From contig JBJMKZ010000023.1 in the NCBI GenBank assembly GCA_045805565.1, positions 1 to 64,000 of the forward strand: DNA of 64,000 bases, written 5' to 3'. The position numbers and the translations under genes are program-made. Positions 1-9,415 of the stretch are shown piece by piece. How positions within the stretch are numbered: the stretch's first letter is position 1; every line of letters begins with the position of its first letter. Source of the stretch: DATAEY01 sp045805565. Its GTDB lineage: Bacteria; Actinomycetota; Thermoleophilia; Solirubrobacterales; Solirubrobacteraceae. The notes under the pieces were generated by a model, which ran no database searches, had not been told where the DNA came from, and saw only the letters and a list, made by a program, of their open reading frames with translations.

Positions 1-442
1 GGAAGTGATCCGTGAGATGCCTGGCCGTCCACCCATCGATGAGCCTGACCGCCTGCAACCTGGCCCGCGGGACGCGAGGGTCCCCGAGCCGGGCGCGGTC
101 GTACGACGTGTTCACCAGGCTGGTGATCACCGCGGCCGGCGTGCCCGCGGCGGCGACCCGCCCCACGATGTCGGCCTCGAAGAGGACCGTGTGGAGGACC
201 TCCGGCTGCTCGGCGCGAACGATCCGGCGGAGCTCGAGCGTCCACGACGGGAGCCGGCGACCGTGCAGGAAGCGAACGTCGAAGCTCTCGGCCAGGACCT
301 CATGGAGGATGCCCTCGCGCACGGGCTCGAGACAGACCACGACCGGATCCACTCCTCCGCGCCTCAGGTGTGGGAGCGCCTCGGCCAGCGAGCGTTCGGC
401 TCCTCCGGCGCCGAGCCCGTTGATGACGAACAGGACCTTCAC
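1..442 (-). CDS. Glycosyltransferase family 4 protein, N-terminal part (cut by window edge)
   Basis: The first ~147 residues are visible; the gene runs off the left edge. The product opens with VKVLFVINGLGAGGAER, the glycine-rich N-terminal loop of GT-B fold (GT4) sugar transferases, followed by the usual Rossmann pattern. GTG at 442 is chosen because an in-frame TAA lies just upstream (eight codons before it). It is divergent from the ABC exporter at 487, so the 45-bp gap must hold both start regions. It probably adds a sugar to a cell-surface glycan; the substrate cannot be told. The C-terminal nucleotide-sugar binding half is outside the window. Confidence 0.8.
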   Translation of the reverse strand, partial: MKVLFVINGLGAGGAERSLAEALPHLRRGGVDPVVVCLEPVREGILHEVLAESFDVRFLHGRRLPSWTLELRRIVRAEQPEVLHTVLFEADIVGRVAAAGTPAAVITSLVNTSYDRARLGDPRVPRARLQAVRLIDGWTARHLTDHF

Positions 443-486
443 GTCCGCAGCCGTTGCGTACAGTTACCGGCCTGCGGCGCACTGGG

Positions 487-2409
487 ATGAGCACACGCTC
501 CGCCGAGCCCGGGAGCGACGGGCCGCCCGCCCGGCTGCGAGCTACGGTGCGGCGCCTCCTCAATGTGACCGAGGGCGAGGAGATTGTCAGGCCGGCCCCG
601 CCGGTCGCGGTCCGGGAGATTTTCCGAACCTTCTGGCCCTACGCCCGCTCCTACCGCGTCTGGATCGCGGTGAGCGTGGTCCTGATCGCGGTCGCACCCG
701 CGATCCAGGGGGCGAAGCTGTTCATGATCAAGGTGATCGTCGACGGCGTGCTCGTCCCGCGCGACATCGGTCCGTTCCTGTGGATTGCCCCCACGCTCCT
801 GGCTCTCACGCTGGCGGGAGGGGTGGTGTCGTTCCTCGACGGCTACCTGTCGACGTGGGTGGGCCAGCGGTTCCTGCTGTCGCTGCGGGCGAGCTTCTTC
901 CGTCACCTTCAGACGCTCTCGCTCGACTTCTTCGAGCGCCGACGGCTCGGCGACGTCGTCTCGCGTCTCACCAGCAACATCGCCGCAATTGAGAGCTTTG
1001 TCATCTCCGGTGTCGCCCAGCTCATCTCGTCGCTCGTCACACTCGTCTTCTTCGCCGGCGCCCTCTTTTACCTGGAGTGGCGACTCGCACTGGCCGCGCT
1101 ACTGGGAGCGCCGGTCTTCCTCATCCTCGTCCGCGCTTTCTCACGTCGCATCAGGCAGGCGGCGCGAGAACGGCATCGTCGCAGCGGATCGATGGCCGCG
1201 ATCGCGGAGGAGGCCCTCTCCAACGTCGCGCTGGTCCAGGCCTACAACCGCCAGGACACGGAGACCGAGCGCTTGGAGCGAGAGAACCGCGGGATCTTCG
1301 ATGCGGAGATGGTGGTCACACGGCTGAAAGAGCTGTTCTCGCCGCTGACCGACGTGGTGCAGGTGCTGACCGCCATTGCCGTGCTCGCCCTCGGGACCAG
1401 GGAGCTGGCCGCCGGACGGATCTCGCTGGGCGGACTGCTGCTCTTCGTCGCCTACCTGAACCAGCTCTACGCGCCGCTGCGGGCCCTAAGCCGCCTGTCC
1501 AACACGATCCACTCCGCCTCGGCTAGCGCCGAGCGGATCATCGAGTGCTTCGAGGAGCAGCCCGGCATCAGGGACCGGGCCGGCGCCGTCCCGCTGCGCC
1601 GCGCCCGCGGCGTCGTCGAGTTCGACGCGGTCACGTTCCGCTACCCGGGCGCGACGCGGGACGCGGTCGCCGACGTGTCGTTCCGGGTGGAGCCCGGTCA
1701 GACGCTCGCCCTGGTCGGACGCAGCGGCGCGGGGAAGTCGACGCTCGCCAAGCTGCTCCTGCGCTTCTACGACCCGAACTCGGGGGCGGTCCGCGTCGAC
1801 GGCGTCGACCTGCGCGACCTCCGGCTTCGCTCGCTGCGCGACAACGTCGCGCTGCTGATGCAGGAGACGCTGATCTTCGACGGGACGGTCGCCGAGAACA
1901 TCGCCTACGGCCGGCCGGGCGCGACACCGCAGGAGATCGCCGCGGCGGCAGAGGCGGCAGACGCGCACGAGTTCGTCAGCGCCCTCCCGGGTGGCTACGA
2001 CACGTTCGTCGGCCAGAAGGGCCGGCGGCTGTCCGGTGGACAGCGGCAGCGAATCGCGATCGCACGCGCCCTGATCCGGGACACGCCCATCCTGATCCTC
2101 GACGAGCCGACCGCCGGCATCGATGGGGAGTCGGGCGCGCGCATCCTCGACCCGCTGCGCCGGCTCATGAGCGAGCGGACGACGATCGTGATCTCGCACA
2201 ACCTGCTGACGGCGCGCGACGCCGAATGCATCGTCGTGCTGGAGGAGGGTCGCGTCGGCGAACGAGGCGGCCACGACGAGCTGATGCGCCGCGACGGGGG
2301 GTACGCGCGGCGCTACCGCGCTCGCGACGGCGACCCTGTGCTTGCGGACCTCCCCGGCGAAGCCGCCGGCCACATCTCGCCCTGGAGATCGCACCCGACG
2401 CTCGGCTAG
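487..2409 (+). CDS. ABC exporter, fused membrane and ATPase domains (MsbA-like)
   Basis: A 640-residue type I exporter half-transporter. About 330 N-terminal residues hold six likely membrane segments; the ATPase follows with Walker A GRSGAGKS near residue 411, signature LSGGQRQR near 515, Walker B ILILDEPTAG near 534 and switch histidine in ISHN near 569. The family exports lipids, lipid-linked sugars, peptides or drugs, working as a homo- or heterodimer; no partner half is adjacent, which suggests a homodimer. ATG 487 is chosen because an upstream in-frame start (454) would run into the divergent glycosyltransferase's promoter region. Placement between glycosyltransferase genes suggests a lipid or glycolipid substrate (inference). 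Confidence 0.9.
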   Translation: MSTRSAEPGSDGPPARLRATVRRLLNVTEGEEIVRPAPPVAVREIFRTFWPYARSYRVWIAVSVVLIAVAPAIQGAKLFMIKVIVDGVLVPRDIGPFLWIAPTLLALTLAGGVVSFLDGYLSTWVGQRFLLSLRASFFRHLQTLSLDFFERRRLGDVVSRLTSNIAAIESFVISGVAQLISSLVTLVFFAGALFYLEWRLALAALLGAPVFLILVRAFSRRIRQAARERHRRSGSMAAIAEEALSNVALVQAYNRQDTETERLERENRGIFDAEMVVTRLKELFSPLTDVVQVLTAIAVLALGTRELAAGRISLGGLLLFVAYLNQLYAPLRALSRLSNTIHSASASAERIIECFEEQPGIRDRAGAVPLRRARGVVEFDAVTFRYPGATRDAVADVSFRVEPGQTLALVGRSGAGKSTLAKLLLRFYDPNSGAVRVDGVDLRDLRLRSLRDNVALLMQETLIFDGTVAENIAYGRPGATPQEIAAAAEAADAHEFVSALPGGYDTFVGQKGRRLSGGQRQRIAIARALIRDTPILILDEPTAGIDGESGARILDPLRRLMSERTTIVISHNLLTARDAECIVVLEEGRVGERGGHDELMRRDGGYARRYRARDGDPVLADLPGEAAGHISPWRSHPTLG

Positions 2410-2419
2410 GGCCGCTGGC

Positions 2420-3211
2420 TCAGGGTCGCTGCCACGGCCCCCGGCCAAGCGCGCGGTACACGATCGCCTCTCCGTCGAGCAGGGCCCTGGCCTTGGCTCG
2501 GAAGAACAGGCTGCCATCGCTGCGCAGGATGGGCGTGCGACCGAGCTGATACGGGTCGATTCGCCCGCGCCGATTGGTGCGCCAGGCGTGGCGCGCGGCC
2601 GTCTCGAACAGGGCGCGAACCACCCGGTCGGCGGCCGGCGAGCCGACCGCCCACGGATAGGCGAAATGCCGGCATGGGACCCCGAGCCGATCCTCGATCA
2701 GCTCCTTGGACCGGCACAGCTCGTCGGTCGCCGTCCGCTCCGACGCGCGGGAGAGGTCCACGTGGGTGTGGGTGTGAGCGCCGACCGTCATCAGGCCCGT
2801 TCCCAGCCCTTCATCGAGCTGGGACCAGGTGAGCGCTTCGGGATTGGACGACGCGGCCTGCGCCGATGCGACGCTGCCGGTGGTGAGGTACAGGACCGCC
2901 GGGATTCGATACCGCACGAGCAGCGGCAGCGCATGCCGGTGGAAGTCGCGGTAGCCGTCGTCGAACGTCACAACCACCCCTCCCGTCGATCCGTCCTCGA
3001 GGGCGGCGTCGAGTCCCAGAACGGTCTCGCGCTCGGCGAGATGCGCGAGCTGGCGCTCGAACCTGTCCACCGGGAGGGCGATCTCCCCCTGGCCCGCTCC
3101 GATGCGGTGGTAGAGGAGGATCACGACGTCCCCGGGGCGGCGAGCCGAGAGCACGCCGCCGGGCAGGGCCGCGCTCTTGGCCGCCTTACGGGCGAGCGAA
3201 GCGGCGCGCAC
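2420..3211 (-). CDS. Polysaccharide deacetylase (NodB/CE4 domain)
   Basis: 263 residues. The NodB-type metal motif TFDDGYRDF is at residues 82-90 and the second motif HTHTHVDL, supplying the metal histidines, at 145-152; LLYHRIG near 33 is the usual first strand. CE4 enzymes remove N- or O-acetyl groups from polysaccharides or peptidoglycan with a divalent metal. No signal peptide is evident, so it may act in the cytoplasm on a precursor, or the N-terminus is mis-set. It is the last gene of the minus-strand glycan operon; its start overlaps the upstream membrane-protein gene by 26 bp. It converges on the ABC exporter with a 10-bp gap. Confidence 0.88.
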   Translation of the reverse strand: MRAASLARKAAKSAALPGGVLSARRPGDVVILLYHRIGAGQGEIALPVDRFERQLAHLAERETVLGLDAALEDGSTGGVVVTFDDGYRDFHRHALPLLVRYRIPAVLYLTTGSVASAQAASSNPEALTWSQLDEGLGTGLMTVGAHTHTHVDLSRASERTATDELCRSKELIEDRLGVPCRHFAYPWAVGSPAADRVVRALFETAARHAWRTNRRGRIDPYQLGRTPILRSDGSLFFRAKARALLDGEAIVYRALGRGPWQRP

Positions 3212-4409
3212 GACCCCCCCGCGGGGGCGGGACGGACAGCAGGACGAGGTAGAACGGCAGGACCTGGGAGCGCTGGCGGGCCAGGATCCCGAAGTTCGCC
3301 ACCCCCGAGAAGGCGGCGATGAACATGGCCGTGAACGCGGCCGCTGACGCTACGTACGGCTGGGCCCGGACGTGCCTGATCGCCGCCGCCGCCCAGCGGA
3401 CCCGCGCGAGCGAGAGCGCCAGCAGGAACGATGCCTCGGCGGCCGCGGCCAGCGCCTGGGGGTTGTGCGCCTCGCGCGGGTGGGGGCGGAACAGAACGGT
3501 TGCCGGAACCAGCGGGGCCCGTGTCCGCGACTGGGCGAGAGGCGGGGTGAAGCTCGATCCGCCGCGGGACGTGCGGGCCCAGCTCTTCTCCACGGCCGTG
3601 CCCGCCCAGTCCTCGGGCGTCATGGCGCGGCCGAGCAGGTACCGGTTCGTGCGGAGCCCGACGAGCCCGGTCAGCGCAGCGGTCAGGAGGCCCCTCCTAC
3701 GCCGTCCTCGCAGCAGGTAGCCCGCCGACAGCGACGCGCCGAGCATGACCGCGACGTGCGGACGGACACGCGACGCGAGCAGCACTCCCACCGCATCGAG
3801 CGGTGCGCGATCCCGGGTGGAGCTGAGCACGCGCGCGCCGCCCAGCGCGCCGGTCCCGAGGCTGAAGAGCATCCAGGCCTCCTTGCCGATGCTGGACGGC
3901 CAGAAGAGGTGCGAGGGCAGGAAGAAGACCAGCCGGGCGTAGGTGAGGGACCGTCCCTCCGGAACCGCCAGCGCAAAGGCGCGGTTGAAGAGCAGCAGCC
4001 CCCAGAATCCGAGCGACGAGAACACGAGGAACCCGCCCAGCCGCGAGGGACCGATCAACGTGTAGACCACGCCCGTCAGCACCCGGATGAACCCCGTCCC
4101 CACAAGCGACCGCATACCGGTGTCGAAGTCCCCGGCGCGAAACCGCCGGGCGAGCCTGCGTCCATGAGCGTGGTAGCCCTCGGCATCAGCGGAGCCGCCG
4201 TAGACGTCGTACGCGACGTGATAGCGCGCGACGGCGCCGCACAGCTTGAGCTCGTGCGCCGCGAGCAGCATCCAGAACAGGCGCGGGTCACGCCGGCGAG
4301 CGGCCTCGCGGCGCAGCGCCGGCAGCGAGGCGACGGTGAGCAGGGCGGCGACGATCGCCGGGGGGAGGGCGCGCTCGGACGGCTCGGGCGTGCTCGCGCT
4401 CTGATCCAC
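3186..4409 (-). CDS. Polytopic membrane protein of the glycan operon, unknown function
   Basis: 407 residues with several hydrophobic segments and arginine-rich loops. Conserved-looking stretches include YGGSADAEGYH near residue 70 and HLFWPSSIGKEAW near 167, resembling uncharacterised membrane proteins of polysaccharide loci (possibly related to GT-C or polymerase families), but I cannot assign a family. It sits between an acetyltransferase gene (1-bp gap upstream) and the deacetylase gene (26-bp overlap downstream), so it is almost certainly co-translated with them. A role in polymerising or transferring a lipid-linked glycan is a guess from context only. Confidence 0.75.
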   Translation of the reverse strand: MDQSASTPEPSERALPPAIVAALLTVASLPALRREAARRRDPRLFWMLLAAHELKLCGAVARYHVAYDVYGGSADAEGYHAHGRRLARRFRAGDFDTGMRSLVGTGFIRVLTGVVYTLIGPSRLGGFLVFSSLGFWGLLLFNRAFALAVPEGRSLTYARLVFFLPSHLFWPSSIGKEAWMLFSLGTGALGGARVLSSTRDRAPLDAVGVLLASRVRPHVAVMLGASLSAGYLLRGRRRRGLLTAALTGLVGLRTNRYLLGRAMTPEDWAGTAVEKSWARTSRGGSSFTPPLAQSRTRAPLVPATVLFRPHPREAHNPQALAAAAEASFLLALSLARVRWAAAAIRHVRAQPYVASAAAFTAMFIAAFSGVANFGILARQRSQVLPFYLVLLSVPPPRGGRARRFARP

Positions 4410-4410
4410 G

Positions 4411-5436
4411 TCAGAGCAGCTCCAGGTCGCCGAGGGACAGCGCCCACGAGCTCAGCCGGCCGGGACCGGGATCGGTGCGCCGAAGCGGCTTCACGGCCAG
4501 CGTGACCCCGCGGCGCGTGGAGAGGAAGCCCGACCGCGGGGCCGCCCGGGCGGGCGCGCTGCCCGCGGGGAAGGCGCAGATGACGTGGTCGCACGCTGCG
4601 GCCCTGGTCACCCCGACCAGGAGTCGGCCCGCGACGCCTCGATCCCCGGGCCGGACGATCAGCTCCGCCACGGTGGACTCCCACAGCGGCCCTCGGCGCC
4701 GGACCCGGAATATCGCGAGCCCGCACAGCCTGCCGCCACGCTCCTCGACCACCGCGCGGTAGTCGAGCTCCGGGACGGACGCATAGCGCCAAACCAGGTA
4801 CTCCGGGTCGCGCGGCGTGGCCAGGCGCTGCCGCGGCGCCTCCGCCTCGGCCAGCAGAAGGGAGATCGCGTCCCGGTCGGCGAGCACGTCGGCGGCCGTC
4901 GGGACGCGGGCCGCGGGCGGGGGTTCTGGCGGCGGGTCGCCGGCGTTGAGCGACGCCAGGCCGCGCGCGAACCGGATCGGCCGCCGGACCCGGATCGACA
5001 CCGGCACCGTGCCGGCGACCTGCCAGCCGAGCTTCAGGTACCCCGGCAAGCTCCTGCGGTTGGGCGTGTTGAAGGCAAGCGCGACGTCCTCCTCCAGATC
5101 CTCGAGCGCCCCGGTGGTCAGCGCAGAGAACACCCCGGTGCGCTGGTAGTCGGGATCGGTCGCGGTATCGACGGCGCGCACGGCGGCCAGGGTTCGGGCG
5201 GCGCCCCGCAGCCGCCAGCGCATGAACGCTCGCAGACCTACGATCCGGCCTTCGGCCTCGGCCACCCGCATGAGGGATGGCCCGAAGGGGCCGATGCGGT
5301 GCTTCCAGCGGAAGAATGCCGGCGAGCGGTGTCCCAGCGGGCCGGGACCGAGCGCGGCTGTCAGGAGCTCGAGCACGCCCGCCTCGTCCTCCTCACGGAA
5401 CGGACGGATCGTCGGCGATGCCGTCGGGACTCTCAT
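4411..5436 (-). CDS. GNAT-family N-acyltransferase
   Basis: 341 residues. The N-terminal half shows the GNAT order: IRPFREEDE at the start, a substrate strand, then VDTATDPDYQRTGVFSALT, the acetyl-CoA pyrophosphate-loop region (Q-x-x-G-variant). The C-terminal half (AELIVRPGD and following) looks like a second, degenerate GNAT fold. Such two-lobed proteins in glycan loci acylate amino sugars or lipid-linked sugars, though here the acceptor is unknown. Its ATG overlaps the stop of the upstream glycosyltransferase gene (ATGA), showing translational coupling. Having an acetyltransferase and a deacetylase in one operon suggests the glycan's acetylation is edited. Confidence 0.82.
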   Translation of the reverse strand: MRVPTASPTIRPFREEDEAGVLELLTAALGPGPLGHRSPAFFRWKHRIGPFGPSLMRVAEAEGRIVGLRAFMRWRLRGAARTLAAVRAVDTATDPDYQRTGVFSALTTGALEDLEEDVALAFNTPNRRSLPGYLKLGWQVAGTVPVSIRVRRPIRFARGLASLNAGDPPPEPPPAARVPTAADVLADRDAISLLLAEAEAPRQRLATPRDPEYLVWRYASVPELDYRAVVEERGGRLCGLAIFRVRRRGPLWESTVAELIVRPGDRGVAGRLLVGVTRAAACDHVICAFPAGSAPARAAPRSGFLSTRRGVTLAVKPLRRTDPGPGRLSSWALSLGDLELL

Positions 5437-6533
5437 GCCGGCAGCCCCTCATACACCTCTTCGATGCGACGGACGGCCCTGCGGATGTCGAAGGCGGCCG
5501 CGCGCTGCCGTCCGCCATCGCCGAGGCGCTCCCGGAGGGAGCCGTCCTGCAGCAGCGTGACGATGCCGTCGGCCAGCGCTCGAGGGTCGCCGGCGGCCAC
5601 GACCAGTCCCTGCCTGCCGTGCTCGATCACCTCGGGGAGCCCGCCCACGGCGGTCACGACGGCGGGCTTGCCCAGCGCCATGGCCTCGACCAGCGCGATC
5701 GACAGGCCCTCGTACAGCGAGGCGAGCGCGAAGACGTCGAACGCGCCGGCGGCCCGCGCCGCGTCGTCCCGGTGCCCCGCCAGCACGAGCGTCTTTCCCA
5801 GTCCGAGCTCGCCGGCGAGGCGCCGGATCTCGCCCTCGAGCGGGCCGGCGCCGATCAGGACGAACCGCACCTCGGGTACGACGCGCTTGACCAGCGCCGC
5901 GGCCCGCAGCAGGTGGGCGTGTCCCTTGTGGCGCTTGAAGCTGGCGATCGTCCCGACGACCGGCACCCCGTTCGGCAGGCCGAGCTGCTTGCGCAGCACG
6001 TGGAGCGCCACCGGTTTGGCCAGCGCGGAGGGGTCGTAGCCGTGGTAGAGGGTCTCGACCGGGGGCATGGGCAGTGCGCGCAGAGCCCCGGGGTATCGGA
6101 TCGACGTACGCACACGGTCGGAGACCGCGAAGACACGGTCGTTGCGGGGGAAGGTGAGGAGGTTGGCCGAGCGGGTCGCCCGGCGATAGCTCTCCCACAC
6201 GTTGTGCTCGGTGTACAGCAGCGGCAGCCGCCGCGGAAGGACGAGCCTCGCCCCGATCGCCGGGAGTGGGGCGTGTGCGTGAACCAGGTCGAAGCCGCCC
6301 TCGACGACGAGCGCCCGGAGGCGCCGCAGCCAGCCGGGGTCGCCAGCAACGTGCAGGCAGCGAACCCGGAGGCCCTCCCGCTCCAGGTCGTCCACCAGAG
6401 CCGACTTGTCCGGCCTCAGGTACGCCACCTCGCAGTCAAACCTCGAGCGGTCGACGTGCCGCATGACGCTCAGCAGGATCTGCTCGGCGCCGCCGCGTCC
6501 CAGGCCCTTGATCAGGAGCAGGATCCGCTTCAT
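5433..6533 (-). CDS. Glycosyltransferase family 4 (GT-B fold)
   Basis: 366 residues from ATG 6533 (a longer in-frame ORF exists, but this ATG overlaps the stop of the upstream phosphoesterase gene as ATGA and begins the conserved MKRILLLIKGLGRGGAE). C-terminal motifs are the GT4 signature: GTIASFKRHKGH near residue 195, VLAGHRDDA near 250, and the E-x7-E segment in SLYEGLSIALVEAMALGKP near 280. It retains a GT-B inverting/retaining GT4 nucleotide-sugar site and probably adds a hexose to a lipid-linked acceptor at the inner membrane face. It resembles the truncated gene at 1-442 in its N-terminal loop (GLGxGGAE). Confidence 0.9.
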   Translation of the reverse strand: MKRILLLIKGLGRGGAEQILLSVMRHVDRSRFDCEVAYLRPDKSALVDDLEREGLRVRCLHVAGDPGWLRRLRALVVEGGFDLVHAHAPLPAIGARLVLPRRLPLLYTEHNVWESYRRATRSANLLTFPRNDRVFAVSDRVRTSIRYPGALRALPMPPVETLYHGYDPSALAKPVALHVLRKQLGLPNGVPVVGTIASFKRHKGHAHLLRAAALVKRVVPEVRFVLIGAGPLEGEIRRLAGELGLGKTLVLAGHRDDAARAAGAFDVFALASLYEGLSIALVEAMALGKPAVVTAVGGLPEVIEHGRQGLVVAAGDPRALADGIVTLLQDGSLRERLGDGGRQRAAAFDIRRAVRRIEEVYEGLPA

Positions 6534-7627
6534 GGCGTTGCGGGTGATGGTGACACCCCGCCCAGGACGCGCCGCAGCTCGGGCGGGCCGTTGTCGTGCA
6601 CCACGGCGCACGTGCCCGGCGAGTACGGACCGCGCTCGCCGGCATCCCCGACCAGGGCCGGCGAGTAAACCCAGCTCCCGGTGTTCACCAGGGAGGCGCC
6701 GCCCGGAAGCGCCCACGGCACCTCTCCGTCGAGGGGACCGGGACGGTGCGTGTGCCCGAACAGCACGTGGTTCGCCTCCACGTCCAGTCGCCTGACCACC
6801 TCCACCATCGCCCTGACGCCGGCTCGCCCGAGCTCCGCGGGTGAGAGATCCGCCCTGAACGCTCCGAACCCGGAGCGGTTGAGCGCGGCGACGGCCGCGA
6901 CCGCGAGCGCCCCGCCCACCAGCGTCGAGGCCCTGCCCGTCGCGCCCCTCACGTGCTCGTGCCCGTGCGCTTTCAGGCGCCGCCACAGCCCTGCGCCGAA
7001 GGACTGGCCCTCATCGCGCCCCGCCGCCGACTGGGCGGCGGCATACGCAAACGCGTAGATCGGCGCGACCGTGGCCTCGTAGTCCTGCGGGAGCGCCCCG
7101 CTCTCCGGAGGCCCGCCGGTGACCGCCTTCATGAGTCCGGCCAGGACGCACTCGACGCGCGGGACCGTCATGTGGCAGTCGAGGTAGTGGCCGTGCGTGG
7201 CGTACACGTCCGGCCGGATCCAGACGCCCGGGTAGGCGACGACCACCTCGACGCCCCTCAGCGCGGCGACGATCCAGTCGAGCAACCCGCTGGCGCCGGG
7301 CTCGACCACCCATTCGACCGCGAGGTCGTCACCATCCTCGTCCAACCGACGCCGCTCGAGCAGCGGCACGGCGAGCTGGTGATCGTGGTTTCCAGGGACG
7401 ATCACGACTTGCCGGCCCTCGAGCGCCTCCGCAAGCTCCTCGAGCAAAGGGCGCGCCGCCTCCAGCACGTTCAGCGCAGGGCCATCTCGCAGCGCCAGGA
7501 CATCCCCGAGCAGGACCAGCCGATCGACGTCCGCCAGCTCGGCGATCAGCCGGCGGCGGGCCGCCGGGACGGCCAGCAGGCTCATCCGCGCTCCGAGGTG
7601 GAAATCGGAAACGATCGTGGTGGTCAT
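6530..7627 (-). CDS. Calcineurin-like metallophosphoesterase
   Basis: 365 residues with all core motifs: DFHLG (8-12), GDV (41-43), GNHDH (79-83) and GHTHRPG (291-297), so the two-metal site looks intact. The middle (about 190-260) carries an extra hydrophobic, alanine-rich segment (TLVGGALAVAAVAALN) that could touch the membrane. The family hydrolyses phosphomonoesters or diesters, including nucleotide-sugar and lipid pyrophosphates (LpxH-like members). It starts 3 bp after the stop of the nucleotidyltransferase-like gene and overlaps the next gene by ATGA. Direct pairing with a nucleotidyltransferase suggests the two act on one phosphoester-linked substrate; that is inference. Confidence 0.9.
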   Translation of the reverse strand: MTTTIVSDFHLGARMSLLAVPAARRRLIAELADVDRLVLLGDVLALRDGPALNVLEAARPLLEELAEALEGRQVVIVPGNHDHQLAVPLLERRRLDEDGDDLAVEWVVEPGASGLLDWIVAALRGVEVVVAYPGVWIRPDVYATHGHYLDCHMTVPRVECVLAGLMKAVTGGPPESGALPQDYEATVAPIYAFAYAAAQSAAGRDEGQSFGAGLWRRLKAHGHEHVRGATGRASTLVGGALAVAAVAALNRSGFGAFRADLSPAELGRAGVRAMVEVVRRLDVEANHVLFGHTHRPGPLDGEVPWALPGGASLVNTGSWVYSPALVGDAGERGPYSPGTCAVVHDNGPPELRRVLGGVSPSPATP

Positions 7628-7630
7628 ATG

Positions 7631-9415
7631 TCACGCAGCGGTCGCGATGGAGGAAGCGGCGCGGGCGCCCGGCGAGCGCGGGGCGTAGGCCGGGAGAGTG
7701 AGCACGAGCTCGCGCAACGCTCCCACGGCTCGGGCCGGCGAAGGCCCCCCGTGCAGACGGGACGCCCGGTATGCGGCATAGCAGTCCTCGGCGATCCCCC
7801 GCGCCGCGCCGCTGCGCTCGCCCAGGCGCCGGGCAACGCCCGCGGCCGTGAGCACCAGCTCGGGGGCGTCGGCGTCCACGCTCTCGGCGAACAGCGCCGC
7901 TCGCGCCGCCGTGAACAGCCTCCCCATCGCGTGCACGCTTGTTGACGTGCTCCTCGCCTGCCCGTATGCCCAGTCGCGGACCGAGGCGTCATCCCCGACC
8001 CCGAGCCAGGCGCTGTGCTCTACCACGGCTCGCCGCGCGGAGTCGCGCGCGGACCATCCGGGCACGGAGGGGAAAGCCGCGGTTCCCGCGTTGCGCGCCA
8101 GCGCGAACGAGACCGGATCGGTGACGGCGCACTGGACGCCGCGCAGCACCGCGCCGCGGGTCGTTGCGAGGACCATCAGCCCTTCGGTCTCGAGCGAGGG
8201 ATACGCGCCGGCCACACCCGCCGCGGCGGCTGCCGCCAGGTCGGAGGGGGCGCTCGGATCGAGCCCGACCGGGCAGAAGGCCTCGTCGGGAGGAACCGGC
8301 GCGGCCCTCGCCCGCCAGTCCACGAGCGGCAGCAGGACGGGCTCTCGCCCGGTCAGGCGACGCAGGGCGTCTCGGGCTCCCGCGGGCAGCGCCAGCTCGT
8401 CGCACCCGTCGCGGACGAGCGCCACGTGCACCACGCCCTTGCTCGCCAACTCGGTCGCCAGGCGGTCTCCCAGGCGCGCCGACAGGCGAACGCAGCCGGT
8501 GAGGAAGTCGGCGAGGGGCGGCTCGGGGGCGCGCGGGAGCGCGTCGAGGAGGTCGAGCGCCCGCCGCAGGATGGGCTCTTCCTCGGGGATCCGCCGCAGG
8601 GCGCGCTCGAGGGCGTCCCTGCGCCCCGAGGCCTCCTCCCCGTGGACGAGCCATAGCCAGATCCGGGCCGGGTCGGCCATCAGCTTGACGCACATGTACG
8701 CGGCGTCGGGCGCGCCCGGGTTGGAGCATGTGGTGAAGATGCAGCGCCAGAGGAACTGGAGTTCGAGCCACCCGGCGATCCAGTGCTCCTGCGGACTGCG
8801 CGGCGGCACCGCCGGCCGGCGATCGGGGCCGTGCAGCAGGCGCCAGTCGTGGAGCGCCCCATACAGGCCCGGCCGGACCAGCAACCGCCCCTGATCGGGC
8901 AGCTTCCCCGAGCCGAAGTGGACGGCGCGCGCCGCGGTCAACGTGGACGACGCGGCGACGACGCCGAGCTCCCCGTCCTCGTAGACGGCGAAGTCCACGA
9001 GCCTGCGCAGGAACGGAAACGCCCGGCAGAGCTGTCTCCAGCGCCGCCTGAGCCGCCCCGCGGCGACGCCCGGGCGGCGAGGCTCGGACGGCACCACGAC
9101 GGCCATGTCGATGTCCGAGTGCCCGAACACCGCGTCCCCGACGGCCAGTGCCCCGCGCGCGTAGACGGCGGCGCCCGCCCGCCGCCATGTCAGGCACGCC
9201 GCAACTGCCCACGTCACCGCCCCGTACGCCGCGGACCACACCGGACGCATCGGCCCGCGCTCCGTGCGGACGACAGCTCGACGCACGGACCGCAGCGTCT
9301 CTCCGCTGAATCCCCGACGCCTGCGGCCCTTTGCGATCACGCCATCGAGGGCCCGTGGGCGAAGACCGGCGCAGCCATGGCTGCGCGCCACCCTTCGCGC
9401 CCTCGGGCGCAGCAA
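7631..9415 (-). CDS. Large nucleotidyltransferase-like protein, copy A
   Basis: Up to 594 residues. Near residues 88-104 (counted from 9415) is a pol-beta-type nucleotidyltransferase motif: GALAVGD followed by FGHSDIDMAVV, with D101 and D103 as metal ligands; the usual G-S is G-A here. A middle segment (YMCVKLMADPARIWLW) and a helical C-terminus rich in A/L/R follow. It is clearly a paralog of the gene at 26705-28411: shared blocks include RPVW, GWSARDSARRA, LFTAARAALF and LTAA-VARRLE/G. I know no named family for the full-length protein. It heads the six-gene minus-strand operon. The start is uncertain: ATG 9250 (GGAG 9 nt upstream), GTG 9286 and GTG 9340 are alternatives. Confidence 0.8.
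   Translation of the reverse strand: MLRPRARRVARSHGCAGLRPRALDGVIAKGRRRRGFSGETLRSVRRAVVRTERGPMRPVWSAAYGAVTWAVAACLTWRRAGAAVYARGALAVGDAVFGHSDIDMAVVVPSEPRRPGVAAGRLRRRWRQLCRAFPFLRRLVDFAVYEDGELGVVAASSTLTAARAVHFGSGKLPDQGRLLVRPGLYGALHDWRLLHGPDRRPAVPPRSPQEHWIAGWLELQFLWRCIFTTCSNPGAPDAAYMCVKLMADPARIWLWLVHGEEASGRRDALERALRRIPEEEPILRRALDLLDALPRAPEPPLADFLTGCVRLSARLGDRLATELASKGVVHVALVRDGCDELALPAGARDALRRLTGREPVLLPLVDWRARAAPVPPDEAFCPVGLDPSAPSDLAAAAAAGVAGAYPSLETEGLMVLATTRGAVLRGVQCAVTDPVSFALARNAGTAAFPSVPGWSARDSARRAVVEHSAWLGVGDDASVRDWAYGQARSTSTSVHAMGRLFTAARAALFAESVDADAPELVLTAAGVARRLGERSGAARGIAEDCYAAYRASRLHGGPSPARAVGALRELVLTLPAYAPRSPGARAASSIATAA

Noticed and set aside
12..992. Long plus-strand frames across the first kilobase (5-490, 12-992)
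   Set aside because: Arg/Pro/Ser-rich shadows of the minus-strand glycosyltransferase and the ABC exporter; no domains.
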